Below, piece after piece: positions 51,778 through 59,399 of a DNA stretch of 64,000 bases. Source of the stretch: Azospirillum sp. SYSU D00513 (GTDB taxonomy: Bacteria; Pseudomonadota; Alphaproteobacteria; Azospirillales; Azospirillaceae); assembly GCF_017356015.1 (NCBI RefSeq), contig NZ_JAFIQV010000030.1, positions 33,599 to 97,598 of the forward strand, written 5' to 3'. Both the position numbers and the translations under genes were made by a program. How positions within the stretch are numbered: position 1 is the stretch's first letter; each line of letters begins with the position of its first letter. The notes under the pieces were generated by a model. That model saw only the letters and a program-made list of their open reading frames with translations. It was not told where the DNA came from and searched no databases.

Positions 51778-53258
51778 TGGCCGAGCTGACCCGTCTGACC
51801 ATGGCGCAGGCCCTCGACGGCCTGTCGAAGAAGGACTTCACCGCGGTCGAGCTGACCGAGGCGCATGTCGGGGCGATGGAGGCGGTCCGTCCGCTGAACG
51901 CCTACATCACCGAGACGCCGGACCAGGCGCTGGAGATGGCCCGTGCCTCCGACGCCCGCCGAGCCAAGGGCGAGGCTGGCCCGATGGACGGGCTGCCCAT
52001 CGCGGTGAAGGACCTTTTCTGCACCAAGGGTGTCGCGACCACCGCCGCCAGCCGCATCCTGGAAGGTTTCGTTCCGCCCTATGAATCGACCGTCACCGCC
52101 AACCTGTGGCGCGACGGTGCGGTCATGCTGGGCAAGGTGAACCTGGACGAGTTCGCCATGGGCTCGGCCAACATCACCTCCCACCACGGCGAGGTGGTCA
52201 GCCCCTGGAGCCCGGGCGCGCCAGGCAGCTGGTCGCGGCGGATCGTGCCGGGCGGCTCGTCGGGCGGCTCCGCGGCCGTCGTCGCGGCGCGCGCGGCGCT
52301 GGGCGCCACCGGCACGGACACCGGCGGCTCGATCCGCCAGCCGGCCGGCTACACCGGCATCGTCGGCATCAAGCCGACCTACGGGCGCTGCTCGCGCTGG
52401 GGCGTGGTGGCCTACGCCTCCTCGCTGGACCAGGCCGGGCCGATGACCCGCACGGTCGAGGACGCGGCGATCATGCTGCGCTCCATGTGCGGCTTCGACC
52501 CGAAGGACTCGACCTCGGTCGACATGGCGGTGCCGGACTTCCGCGCGGCGCTGACCGGCGACATCCGGGGCCTGCGCGTCGGCATCCCCCGCGAATACCG
52601 CGTGGACGGCATGCCGGCGGAGATCGAGGCTCTGTGGAGCCGGGGTGTCGAGTGGCTGAAGGCCGCCGGCGCCGAGCCGGTCGAGATCAGCCTGCCGCAC
52701 ACGAAATACGCGCTGGCCGCCTATTACATCGTGGCCCCGGCCGAGGCGTCGAGCAATCTCGCCCGCTACGACGGCGTGCGCTTCGGCCGCCGGGTCGAGG
52801 GCGGCAGCCTGAACGAGCTGTACGAGAACACGCGCGGCGAGGGCTTCGGCAAGGAGGTGCAGCGCCGCATCCTGATCGGCACCTATGTGCTGTCGGCCGG
52901 CTATTACGACGCCTATTACCTGAAGGCGCAGAAGGTGCGCACGCGCATCAAGCAGGATTTCGACGAGGCGTTCCGGAGCTGCGACGTCATCCTGACGCCG
53001 ACCGCGCCGAGCACGCCCTTCGCCATCGGCGACAACAGCGACGACCCCGTCCAGATGTACCTGAACGACGTGTTCACGGTGCCGGTGAACCTCGCCGGGC
53101 TGCCGGGCATGTCGGTTCCGGCGGGGCTGGGCGGCGACGGGCTGCCGCTCGGGCTGCAGCTGATCGGCCGTCCCTTCGACGAGGAAACCTTGCTGCGCGT
53201 TGGACAGGCCATCGAGACGGCCGCCAACTTCACCGCCACCCCGCCGTTCATGGCGTGA
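51777..53258 (+). CDS. gatA: Glu-tRNA(Gln) amidotransferase subunit A
   Basis: The 493-aa amidase has the Lys of the Ser-cisSer-Lys triad in GLPIAVKDLFCTKG and the Gly/Ser-rich amidase signature VPGGSSGGSAAVVAARAALG. TGTDTGGSIRQPAGYTGIVG follows. It produces ammonia from glutamine for GatB. The ATG at 51777 shares one base with the gatC stop; a GTG at 51774 is in frame. Confidence 0.97.
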   Translation: MAELTRLTMAQALDGLSKKDFTAVELTEAHVGAMEAVRPLNAYITETPDQALEMARASDARRAKGEAGPMDGLPIAVKDLFCTKGVATTAASRILEGFVPPYESTVTANLWRDGAVMLGKVNLDEFAMGSANITSHHGEVVSPWSPGAPGSWSRRIVPGGSSGGSAAVVAARAALGATGTDTGGSIRQPAGYTGIVGIKPTYGRCSRWGVVAYASSLDQAGPMTRTVEDAAIMLRSMCGFDPKDSTSVDMAVPDFRAALTGDIRGLRVGIPREYRVDGMPAEIEALWSRGVEWLKAAGAEPVEISLPHTKYALAAYYIVAPAEASSNLARYDGVRFGRRVEGGSLNELYENTRGEGFGKEVQRRILIGTYVLSAGYYDAYYLKAQKVRTRIKQDFDEAFRSCDVILTPTAPSTPFAIGDNSDDPVQMYLNDVFTVPVNLAGLPGMSVPAGLGGDGLPLGLQLIGRPFDEETLLRVGQAIETAANFTATPPFMA

Positions 53259-53279
53259 GCCGGACGAGAGTAGAGAGCC

Positions 53280-54731
53280 ATGTCGTACATTCAGGGCGAG
53301 ACGGGCGATTGGGAGATCGTGATCGGGCTGGAGGTCCATGCCCAGGTCATTTCCAACGCGAAACTGTTCTCCGGCGCCGCCACCGATTTCGGATCCGAAC
53401 CAAACAGCCAGGTCAGCTTCGTTGACGCGGCCTTCCCGGGCATGCTGCCGGTCATCAACGCCTTCTGCGTCGAGCAGGCGGTGCGCACCGGGCTGGGGCT
53501 GAAGGCGGAGATCAATCTTCAGTCGGTCTTCGACCGCAAGAACTACTTCTACGCGGACCTGCCGCAGGGCTACCAGATCAGCCAGTTCCAGCAGCCGATC
53601 GTCGGCAAGGGCGAAATCGTTCTGGATCTGCCGGACGGCAGCAGCCGCACGGTCGGCGTCACGCGCCTGCATCTGGAGCAGGACGCCGGCAAGTCGCTGC
53701 ACGACCAGCACCCCTCCAAGACCTACATCGACCTGAACCGGTCGGGTGTTGCGCTGATGGAGATCGTTTCGGAGCCGGACATGCGCACGTCGGAGGAGGC
53801 GGGCGCCTATGTGCGCAAGCTGCGCTCCATCCTGCGCTATCTCGGCACCTGCGACGGCAACATGGAGGAGGGCTCCATGCGCTGCGACGTCAACGTGTCG
53901 GTCCGCCGGCCGGGCGAGCCGTTCGGCACGCGCTGCGAGATCAAGAACGTCAACTCGATCCGCTTCGTGATGCAGGCGATCGAGTACGAGGCGCGCCGCC
54001 AGATCGAGATCCTGGAGGAGGGCGGCAAAATCGACCAGGAGACGCGGCTGTGGGACACGACCAAGTTCGTGACCCGCTCCATGCGCTCCAAGGAAGAGGC
54101 GCACGACTACCGCTACTTCCCCGATCCGGACCTGCTGCCGCTGGAGCTGGAGCCGGAATGGGTCGAGGACATCAAGCGCACCCTGCCGGAGCTGCCGGAC
54201 GACAAGAAGGCCCGCTTCATCCAGGACTTCAAGCTGTCGCCCTATGACGCCGGCGTGCTGGTGGCCGAGAAGGCGCGCGCCGATTACTTCGAAACCGTGG
54301 CGAAGGGCCGCGACCCGAAGATGGCGGCCAACTGGGTGACCGGCGACCTGTTCGGCGCGCTGAACAAGTCGGGCAAGGACATCGAGGAGAGCCCGGTCAC
54401 CGCAGAGAACCTCGGCGGCCTGATCGATCTGATCGCCGACAACACCATCTCCGGCCGCATCGCCAAGGAGGTGTTCGAGGCGATGTTCGAGACGGGCGAG
54501 AAGGCCGCGGACATCGTCGAGAAGAAGGGGCTGCGCCAGGTCACCGACACGGGCGCCATCGAATCCTCCATCGACGCGGTGATGGCCGCCAACGCCGACA
54601 AGGTGGCGGAGTTCCGCTCCGGCAAGGACAAGCTGTTCGGCTTCTTCGTGGGCCAGGTCATGAAGGCGACCCAGGGCAAGGCCAACCCGGCCCTGGTGAA
54701 CGAGATCCTCACGGCCAAGCTCAAGGGCTGA
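53280..54731 (+). CDS. gatB: Glu-tRNA(Gln)/Asp-tRNA(Asn) amidotransferase subunit B
   Basis: The 483-aa kinase/transamidase has IGLEVHAQVISNAKLFSG, KNYFYADLPQGYQISQ and DLNRSGVALMEIVSEPD in the catalytic domain. A helical region and the YqeY-like tail follow. The complete gatCAB implies indirect synthesis of Gln-tRNA, and perhaps Asn-tRNA. Confidence 0.97.
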   Translation: MSYIQGETGDWEIVIGLEVHAQVISNAKLFSGAATDFGSEPNSQVSFVDAAFPGMLPVINAFCVEQAVRTGLGLKAEINLQSVFDRKNYFYADLPQGYQISQFQQPIVGKGEIVLDLPDGSSRTVGVTRLHLEQDAGKSLHDQHPSKTYIDLNRSGVALMEIVSEPDMRTSEEAGAYVRKLRSILRYLGTCDGNMEEGSMRCDVNVSVRRPGEPFGTRCEIKNVNSIRFVMQAIEYEARRQIEILEEGGKIDQETRLWDTTKFVTRSMRSKEEAHDYRYFPDPDLLPLELEPEWVEDIKRTLPELPDDKKARFIQDFKLSPYDAGVLVAEKARADYFETVAKGRDPKMAANWVTGDLFGALNKSGKDIEESPVTAENLGGLIDLIADNTISGRIAKEVFEAMFETGEKAADIVEKKGLRQVTDTGAIESSIDAVMAANADKVAEFRSGKDKLFGFFVGQVMKATQGKANPALVNEILTAKLKG

Positions 54732-54785
54732 CGCCAGGGACCAGACCGTTCCGCGAGGGGCGGTCCTTGCCCTGATACGGCTACA

Positions 54786-54820
54786 GACGCCCCGTCCGCC
54801 GAACTGGCGGGCGGGGCGTC
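54786..54820 (+). terminator. GC-rich hairpin after gatB
   Basis: GACGCCCCG-CCGCC pairs with GGCGG-CGGGGCGTC (about 14 bp with one mismatch) 55 bases past the gatB stop. No U tract follows. Confidence 0.5.
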
Positions 54821-54914
54821 CGCATATCTGCCAAGGCGAAGCTTGGGCTGGCGCGCGGGCTCCGCGCGTCTAATCTCGCTGGGGAGCGAACGTCCGCTTC
54901 AGCGAGGAGACACC

Positions 54915-55529
54915 ATGATCGACCTCTACACCTTCGGCACGCCCAACGGAAAGAAGGCCTCCATCATGCTGGAGGAGGTCGGGCTGCCCTACACCGTCCA
55001 TAAGGTGGACATCACCAAGGACGAGCAGTTCGATCCGGCCTTCCTGGCCGTCAACCCGAACAACAAGATCCCGGCCATCGTGGACCAGGACGGACCGGAC
55101 GGGCAGCCCTTCGCCCTGTTCGAATCGGGCGCCATCCTGATCTATCTGGCGGAAAAGACAGGGAAGCTGCTGCCCGCCGACCCGCGTGGCCGGGCGACGA
55201 CGATCCAGTGGGTTATGTTCCAGATGGCCGGCTTCGGCCCGATGCTGGGGCAGGCGCACCATTTCCGCCGCTTCGCCCCGGAGCAGGTGCCCTACGCCAT
55301 CAAGCGCTTCACGGACGAATCGGCCCGGCTCTACGGCGTGCTCGACAAGCGGCTGGGTGAATCGGAGTTCGTGGCCGGCGACTATTCCATCGCCGACATC
55401 GCGCTTTACCCCTGGGCGATGCGCTGGGAATGGCAGGGCATCGATCTGGACGCCTACGCCAACGTGAAGCGCTGGATGGGGCAGGTTGGCGCCCGCCCGG
55501 CGGTCGAGCGCGGCATGGCCGTTCCCTGA
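54915..55529 (+). CDS. Glutathione S-transferase (YfcG/Ure2-like)
   Basis: The 204-aa protein has a thioredoxin-fold N-domain (MIDLYTFGTPNGKKASIMLE, with TPNGKK as the YfcG/YghU-type active loop and NNKIPAIVD for cis-Pro) and an all-helical C-domain (DYSIADIALYPWAMRW). Nu-class members act as disulfide reductases or peroxidases. GAGGAGA precedes the ATG. Confidence 0.9.
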   Translation: MIDLYTFGTPNGKKASIMLEEVGLPYTVHKVDITKDEQFDPAFLAVNPNNKIPAIVDQDGPDGQPFALFESGAILIYLAEKTGKLLPADPRGRATTIQWVMFQMAGFGPMLGQAHHFRRFAPEQVPYAIKRFTDESARLYGVLDKRLGESEFVAGDYSIADIALYPWAMRWEWQGIDLDAYANVKRWMGQVGARPAVERGMAVP

Positions 55530-55550
55530 CGGTCTGCCAGCGGCAGGAAG

Positions 55551-55584
55551 GGCCGCTCCGGCGCCCCGGTGGCCGGAGCGGTCC
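55551..55584 (+). terminator. Hairpin terminator after the GST gene
   Basis: GGCCGCTCCGG pairs with CCGGAGCGGTCC (11 bp with one G-U) over a 10-base loop, then CTGTT. Confidence 0.5.
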
Positions 55585-55617
55585 TCTGTTCAGCCTCGGG
55601 CTTCAGGCCCGGGGCCG

Positions 55618-55854
55618 TCAGGCGACATGCAGTTCGTGGACCTGCAGGTGCTTCGGCCGCCGGCCGCGGCGCTTGGGCATGGCCAAGGCGAGGGCGCTGC
55701 CGTCCTGACCGCGCAGTTCGGCCTTAAGCTCCTGGAGGGAGCGTTCCAGCAGCTCCCGCTCGCGCTTGTCCTCGCGGTCGGTGATCTCGAAGTAGCTCAG
55801 CTTGATCTCGACCAGATCGATCAGCGTCTCGGCGCACCGTCTCGAAAGCCCCAT
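55618..55854 (-). CDS. Small conserved-looking hypothetical protein
   Basis: The 78-aa product begins MGLSRRCAETLIDLVEIKLS, a pattern I associate with short alphaproteobacterial hypothetical proteins. A helical, charged middle and a basic KRRGRRPK segment follow. Function is unknown. It is convergent with the GST gene. The region upstream of it (55915-55950) is AT-rich and probably holds its promoter. Confidence 0.65.
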   Translation of the reverse strand: MGLSRRCAETLIDLVEIKLSYFEITDREDKRERELLERSLQELKAELRGQDGSALALAMPKRRGRRPKHLQVHELHVA

Positions 55855-55992
55855 GGCATCCCCCGCGGATGAGGTTCATCGGTCACACGGACGATCCTCG
55901 CCCCGTCCAGGCAGAAAGTCGATAAAATTTTATATAGATTTGTCCCTTTCCGTTTGTTTTGGCCGTGCGTGCAGAAAGCGCAGCCGAAAGCG

Positions 55993-56021
55993 TTGACAAG
56001 CCCATCCCCGGACGGCTAGAA
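55993..56021 (+). promoter_or_regulatory. Promoter of tRNA-Ser
   Basis: TTGACA (55993-55998), a 17-base spacer and CTAGAA (56016-56021) lie 39 bases upstream of the tRNA. Confidence 0.7.
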
Positions 56022-56060
56022 ACCTCCCACGCCAGCGGTGCTGTTGAGCACCGGCCCTGC

Positions 56061-56152
56061 GGAGGGGTGGCCGAGCGGCTGAAGGCAACGGTTTGCTAAA
56101 CCGTCATACCGGGAAACTGGTATCGTGGGTTCGAATCCCATCCCCTCCGCCA
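56061..56152 (+). tRNA. tRNA-Ser (anticodon GCT)
   Basis: A 7-bp acceptor stem (GGAGGGG with CCCCTCC), the anticodon loop TTGCTAA with GCT at 56095-56097, a long variable arm (ATACCGGGAAACTGGTAT), the T arm GTGGGTTCGAATCCCAT and an encoded CCA make a complete class II tRNA-Ser reading AGC/AGU. The sequence to its right changes composition, and the tRNA 3' end is a likely island integration point. Confidence 0.96.
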
Positions 56153-56340
56153 CTTTCCCGAAAGGCAAGAGGGGCAAAACCTGGGCAAGGCCTTGGCCGT
56201 ATAGAACGGTACAGCGCTAAAACGTAAAATTCCTAATGCGTCCAGAGCATAGCTTGGAACCTTGAAGGTAGCGTCTGCTCGGACTTTTGCTTCTGTTACC
56301 CCCAAAAGGGGTTGGGTCCGCGAAGTGGCTCAGCTTTTTA

Positions 56341-56505
56341 CTAGAGCCTAGCAGGCTTGAAGTACACTGTCTGGCGTCTGGCGCGGCCATCAATCAAGCA
56401 CCGTCGATCGAACAATTCTGTCGTGCGTGAGGGCTCAGGGTTTCCACTGTGCAGCCTTTCCGCTGCTTTACGGGCCTCCTGACGCTCAAGCTTCTCCAGT
56501 GGCAT
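56341..56505 (-). CDS. Possible 54-aa ORF in the island edge
   Basis: An ATG preceded by AAAGGGGGACA opens a 54-codon frame (MPLEKLERQEARKAAERLHS at its start) of charged, Arg-rich composition. I do not recognise it; it could be a relic of a larger mobile-element gene. The rest of 56153-56690 has only broken frames and a CCCC-AAAA-GGGG hairpin at about 56316. Confidence 0.35.
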   Translation of the reverse strand: MPLEKLERQEARKAAERLHSGNPEPSRTTELFDRRCLIDGRARRQTVYFKPARL

Positions 56506-56729
56506 TGTCCCCCTTTGTCACGACAGCCTCCGGTTCCAGGCGAAGACAAGCGCCCTTCCTTGCAGCGTCCATTTTGAGCCTCAGGATGGCCCTCTGGGCA
56601 TTTTGGCTACGGGGGGCTGGCGGGAAACTTTCTCAGAGTGCACTTGGGGCGCTCCTGAGGCTCGTGGCGTTGATGAAGGATATTTGCCGTTCAACCGCAT
56701 CGAGTTTCCTGGAAGCTGTTTGGGTTGAG

Positions 56730-57232
56730 TCACGCCGCCGTGGCGACGTCCTCCGCTTGGGCATAGCAACGTGCTTCGGCCTTGGCGGGAGGAATGTTGC
56801 CGATGGGTTGGAGCAAGCGTCGGTTGTTGAACCAGTCCACCCATTCCAAGGTGGCGAAGCCTGGAACTGGCGGTTCACCTGGTCAGCCGGCTCTCACGGT
56901 TCCGTAGCGGAACCGCTGCCGCCGCAAAGGGGCACGGCACCGCACGGTCGCCGATCGTGGTCCGAACCGCCTTGCCCCGCATCGTTCCCCTCAGGCCCAT
57001 CTGGCGCATCAGGCGTGCCACCGTGCGGCGCGCCATCTCCAGGCCCTCCCACCGCACCTGCCGCCAGATCTTCCGTGCCCCATAGACCTGATTCACATCC
57101 CAGACCCGCTGGGATGGCCCCGCTCAGCTCCGCGTTGCTTCGCGAGCGGGCCGGCGCCTTGGCCGGATCGGCTCAACCCGGTGGACGGCGCGGTGCTCCC
57201 CGATCAAGTCGGGGACCGATGAAGGCGATCAT
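56730..57232 (-). pseudogene. IS3 transposase orfB remnant
   Basis: Translated fragments in different frames read YGARKIWRQVRWEGLEMARR with RLMRQMGLRG (HTH-21 region) and LEWVDWFNNRRLLQPIGNIP (C-terminus). The integrase core between them is deleted and frameshifts separate the pieces. Confidence 0.8.
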
Positions 57233-57557
57233 TTCCTGAACGGGCGGTCGAACTCCGCCTGGGCGAAATACGCCGAGGCCTTGCTGCGGTGATCTCGTTG
57301 GCTTGGCTCAGTCCCCGGACCTCGCGCTCCAGCGCCTTGATCCGCTCCTGCTCATCCGTCGTTGGGCCGGGCCGTTTGCCCTGGTTGCGTTCGGCCTGAC
57401 GGGCCCTGCCCCGCAGCGTCTCGAGAGTGCAGCCGATCTTCGACGCGATCGAGCTGATCGCCGCCCACTGCAAGGCGTGTTCCCCTTCGTGCTGGAACAC
57501 CATCCGAACGGCGCGCTCGCGGACTTCAGGGGCGTATTTGACTGATGCCTGTTTCGT
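57229..57557 (-). pseudogene. IS3 transposase orfA remnant
   Basis: HTH_Tnp_1 protein with GEHALQWAAISSIASKIGCT and ALEREVRGLSQANEI, then a frameshift before KASAYFAQAEFDRPF. The expected start codon reads ACG (57557-57555) in place of ATG. Confidence 0.8.
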
Positions 57558-57629
57558 CGTGAGGACCCCGCTCTCTCAGAAGATGGAGCTTCCGGGAACC
57601 CCGGTGCGGTTCAGGCAACTGCGGCCCAG

Positions 57630-57654
57630 CTCTTGCGCGTGAAGTGCGCAAGAG
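57630..57654. repeat. Perfect 9-bp inverted repeat beside the IS3 end
   Basis: CTCTTGCGC-N7-GCGCAAGAG lies 17 bases outside the IS right end, downstream of the glycosyltransferase gene. It has no U tract and no clear role. Confidence 0.5.
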
Positions 57655-57695
57655 TCACCGAGCCGGGGCAACTCCATTTGGTTGTAGTAAGCGGG

Positions 57696-57712
57696 GCGGC
57701 GCAGTGCGCCGC
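57696..57712 (-). terminator. Hairpin just after the glycosyltransferase stop
   Basis: GCGGCGCA-G-TGCGCCGC is a near-perfect palindrome 4 bases past the stop of the minus-strand gene. A U tract is absent, so termination is uncertain. Confidence 0.4.
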
Positions 57713-57716
57713 AGCA

Positions 57717-59399
57717 TCAGGCCGCCGAATCCATAGCGAATTCCGGCGCGGGTGATGCGGGGGCCGCCGCCTGTCCTGGGGAAACGGGAAGCTCGTAAAG
57801 CGGGACGGCGGTTTCGAAGAACCAAGTGGCGAAGGCCTTGCGCTCTTGGGGCAATCGCAGACGCGCGTCCGCGCTCCTGCCCCAGCGCCGCTCCCAAACG
57901 ATCAGCATTAGCTTGGTGAAGGGCGGATCGCCGACCGGAGATGCATCGTTGATGATAGCGGTCTCGTGAATAATCTTCCAGATGCTGTTGGTTTTGAAAC
58001 ATGGAATGTCTGCTGCGCCATCGGTCAGGCACCAGAGCAGATAACGGAGCGCGCCGTCGTGCAAACGAAGCGGAAAGGCCTTGCGCAGGTCATCACGCGC
58101 CCACCAGACGGCGTGCATCTGCTGGTTGATGGAAACCGGCAGGCCGGGCGTTATGCCGTCAAGGGCGGGGCTATCCAACCAATGCCTGAATTCAGGAGTA
58201 TCGGCCAGGGGACTATCCGCGCCCAGGAGCCATAGACAATAGCACGCCCGACCCGAAACGGCCGAAAGGTCGAAAGCAGCCTGCAAGTCGGGGCGCTGCT
58301 CCCACAATGCTACCGCGATGGCCGGTAGCGGAACAGCCATACCGGACAGTTCGAGGACGGAGTTTGGCGATCCAATAAGGGCCATAACCTCTGCGTGTGA
58401 GGAAAAGGGGGTAGGCACCCGGGCGGAGGCGAAAGGTTCCATTTTACGGTAACAACGCCGTACCTCGTGTGGGATGCGGGTTCCATTGGCGAAGCGGTCG
58501 AACCCATAGGGGATTGTCCGGCATTGCTCATGGCCGCTCGCGCGGACCGCGGCGACATACGCGTCCGCCAACGCCTGCAGGTCGCCCAGATCTTCGTAGG
58601 TAAAGCGGTTCTGGTGCTTCGAAAAAGATCCAGAGACGCTGGGATTGATGCCGCTGAAATGGACGAAATGCACGGGTCGGCCGGCTGCTGTCAATCCCTT
58701 CGGGGTATTGGCTACTGGACGATGCAGCAGGTTCCAATAGGCAAGGTTGTAACCGGGATGGCGCAGGATTTTGATGTTGTTGAAGAAGCAGGGCGCGAGG
58801 TCGATCCATTTCTGGTCCGTGAACACCCCACTCTGGGGCTCGTCGTAGACGCAGTGATAACGAAGCTTCTCGCACCACCACTTCAGGAATGCGTCGGCGT
58901 CCGCACCTCGGGACAGGGCGAGGAAGCCGAGGTTGAACACGCCCGCGCGCATGATCGCCTGGTCGTCCGGCAGCATACCGTCATCGAGTGACTGCGTGAT
59001 GTGCGGCGTCAACACCATGAAATGGTCTCGAAGCGCGTCGTGCACATGGTTCAGCCGGCGTAGGACGTAAATGTCCGGATCCAGGTACACCGCATTCCGG
59101 TATGCCTGATTGCGGAATAGCTTTGCGAAGGCGTAGGGCTTGATCGCGGTGGCGAATTCGATAACGTTGTAGCGAAACTTGAAGGCTTCGAATTCCGGAA
59201 GGTCTAAGGCGCTTGGGTGGACGACGGGAAACGGCTCGCTGTTTTCGTTTATTCCGTGGCCCCAATCGTCCGCGATGAACCAGATGAAGTTTACGTTATG
59301 ATAGGCTGCCCGCAGGGATTGATACAGCGAGCGCACATAGGCGGCGTAGTTACGAGCCGCGATGGTGAAAAAGACTGTTTCTTTTGCTGACATTGCCAT
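57717..59399 (-). CDS. GT-A-type glycosyltransferase with C-terminal W/RPDLQ repeats
   Basis: The 560-aa protein has an N-terminal GT8-like domain: KETVFFTIAARNYAAYVRSL at the start and the DxD metal-binding motif in AVYLDPDIYVLRRL (about residue 105). An acceptor-side region contains HPGYNLAYWNL and RPVHFVHFSG. From about residue 355 it carries three copies of a roughly 45-residue module (W366 EQRPDLQAAF, W431-W432 ARDDLRKAF and a degenerate W502 copy) that also occurs in the neighbour at 59399. Base composition is lower in GC than the core. The start overlaps the upstream stop (TGATG); GTG at 59402 and ATG at 59393 are alternatives. Confidence 0.85.
   Translation of the reverse strand: MAMSAKETVFFTIAARNYAAYVRSLYQSLRAAYHNVNFIWFIADDWGHGINENSEPFPVVHPSALDLPEFEAFKFRYNVIEFATAIKPYAFAKLFRNQAYRNAVYLDPDIYVLRRLNHVHDALRDHFMVLTPHITQSLDDGMLPDDQAIMRAGVFNLGFLALSRGADADAFLKWWCEKLRYHCVYDEPQSGVFTDQKWIDLAPCFFNNIKILRHPGYNLAYWNLLHRPVANTPKGLTAAGRPVHFVHFSGINPSVSGSFSKHQNRFTYEDLGDLQALADAYVAAVRASGHEQCRTIPYGFDRFANGTRIPHEVRRCYRKMEPFASARVPTPFSSHAEVMALIGSPNSVLELSGMAVPLPAIAVALWEQRPDLQAAFDLSAVSGRACYCLWLLGADSPLADTPEFRHWLDSPALDGITPGLPVSINQQMHAVWWARDDLRKAFPLRLHDGALRYLLWCLTDGAADIPCFKTNSIWKIIHETAIINDASPVGDPPFTKLMLIVWERRWGRSADARLRLPQERKAFATWFFETAVPLYELPVSPGQAAAPASPAPEFAMDSAA

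Larger units (their letters stand above)
56691..57613 (-). mobile_element. Decayed IS3-family element with terminal inverted repeats
   Basis: The left end TCAACCGCATCGAG (56691 on) and the right end TGAACCGCACCGGG (57613 backward) are imperfect inverted repeats matching at about 22 of 28 positions. Between them lie broken orfA and orfB of an IS3 transposase on the minus strand. The length of 923 bp is short for IS3 (about 1.2 kb) because the central DDE region of orfB is missing. Flanking triplets (CGT, GGC) do not match, so no target duplication is left. Confidence 0.8.

Noticed and set aside
56096..56305. A 69-codon minus-strand frame over the tRNA-Ser
   Set aside because: It reads through the tRNA (ending GWDSNPRYQFPGMTV), a well-known spurious annotation that arises opposite serine tRNAs.
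57630..57654. The 9-bp inverted repeat as an integron attC or IS end
   Set aside because: It lacks the R/L boxes of attC and lies outside the defined IS3 terminal repeats; no other copy was noticed in the window.
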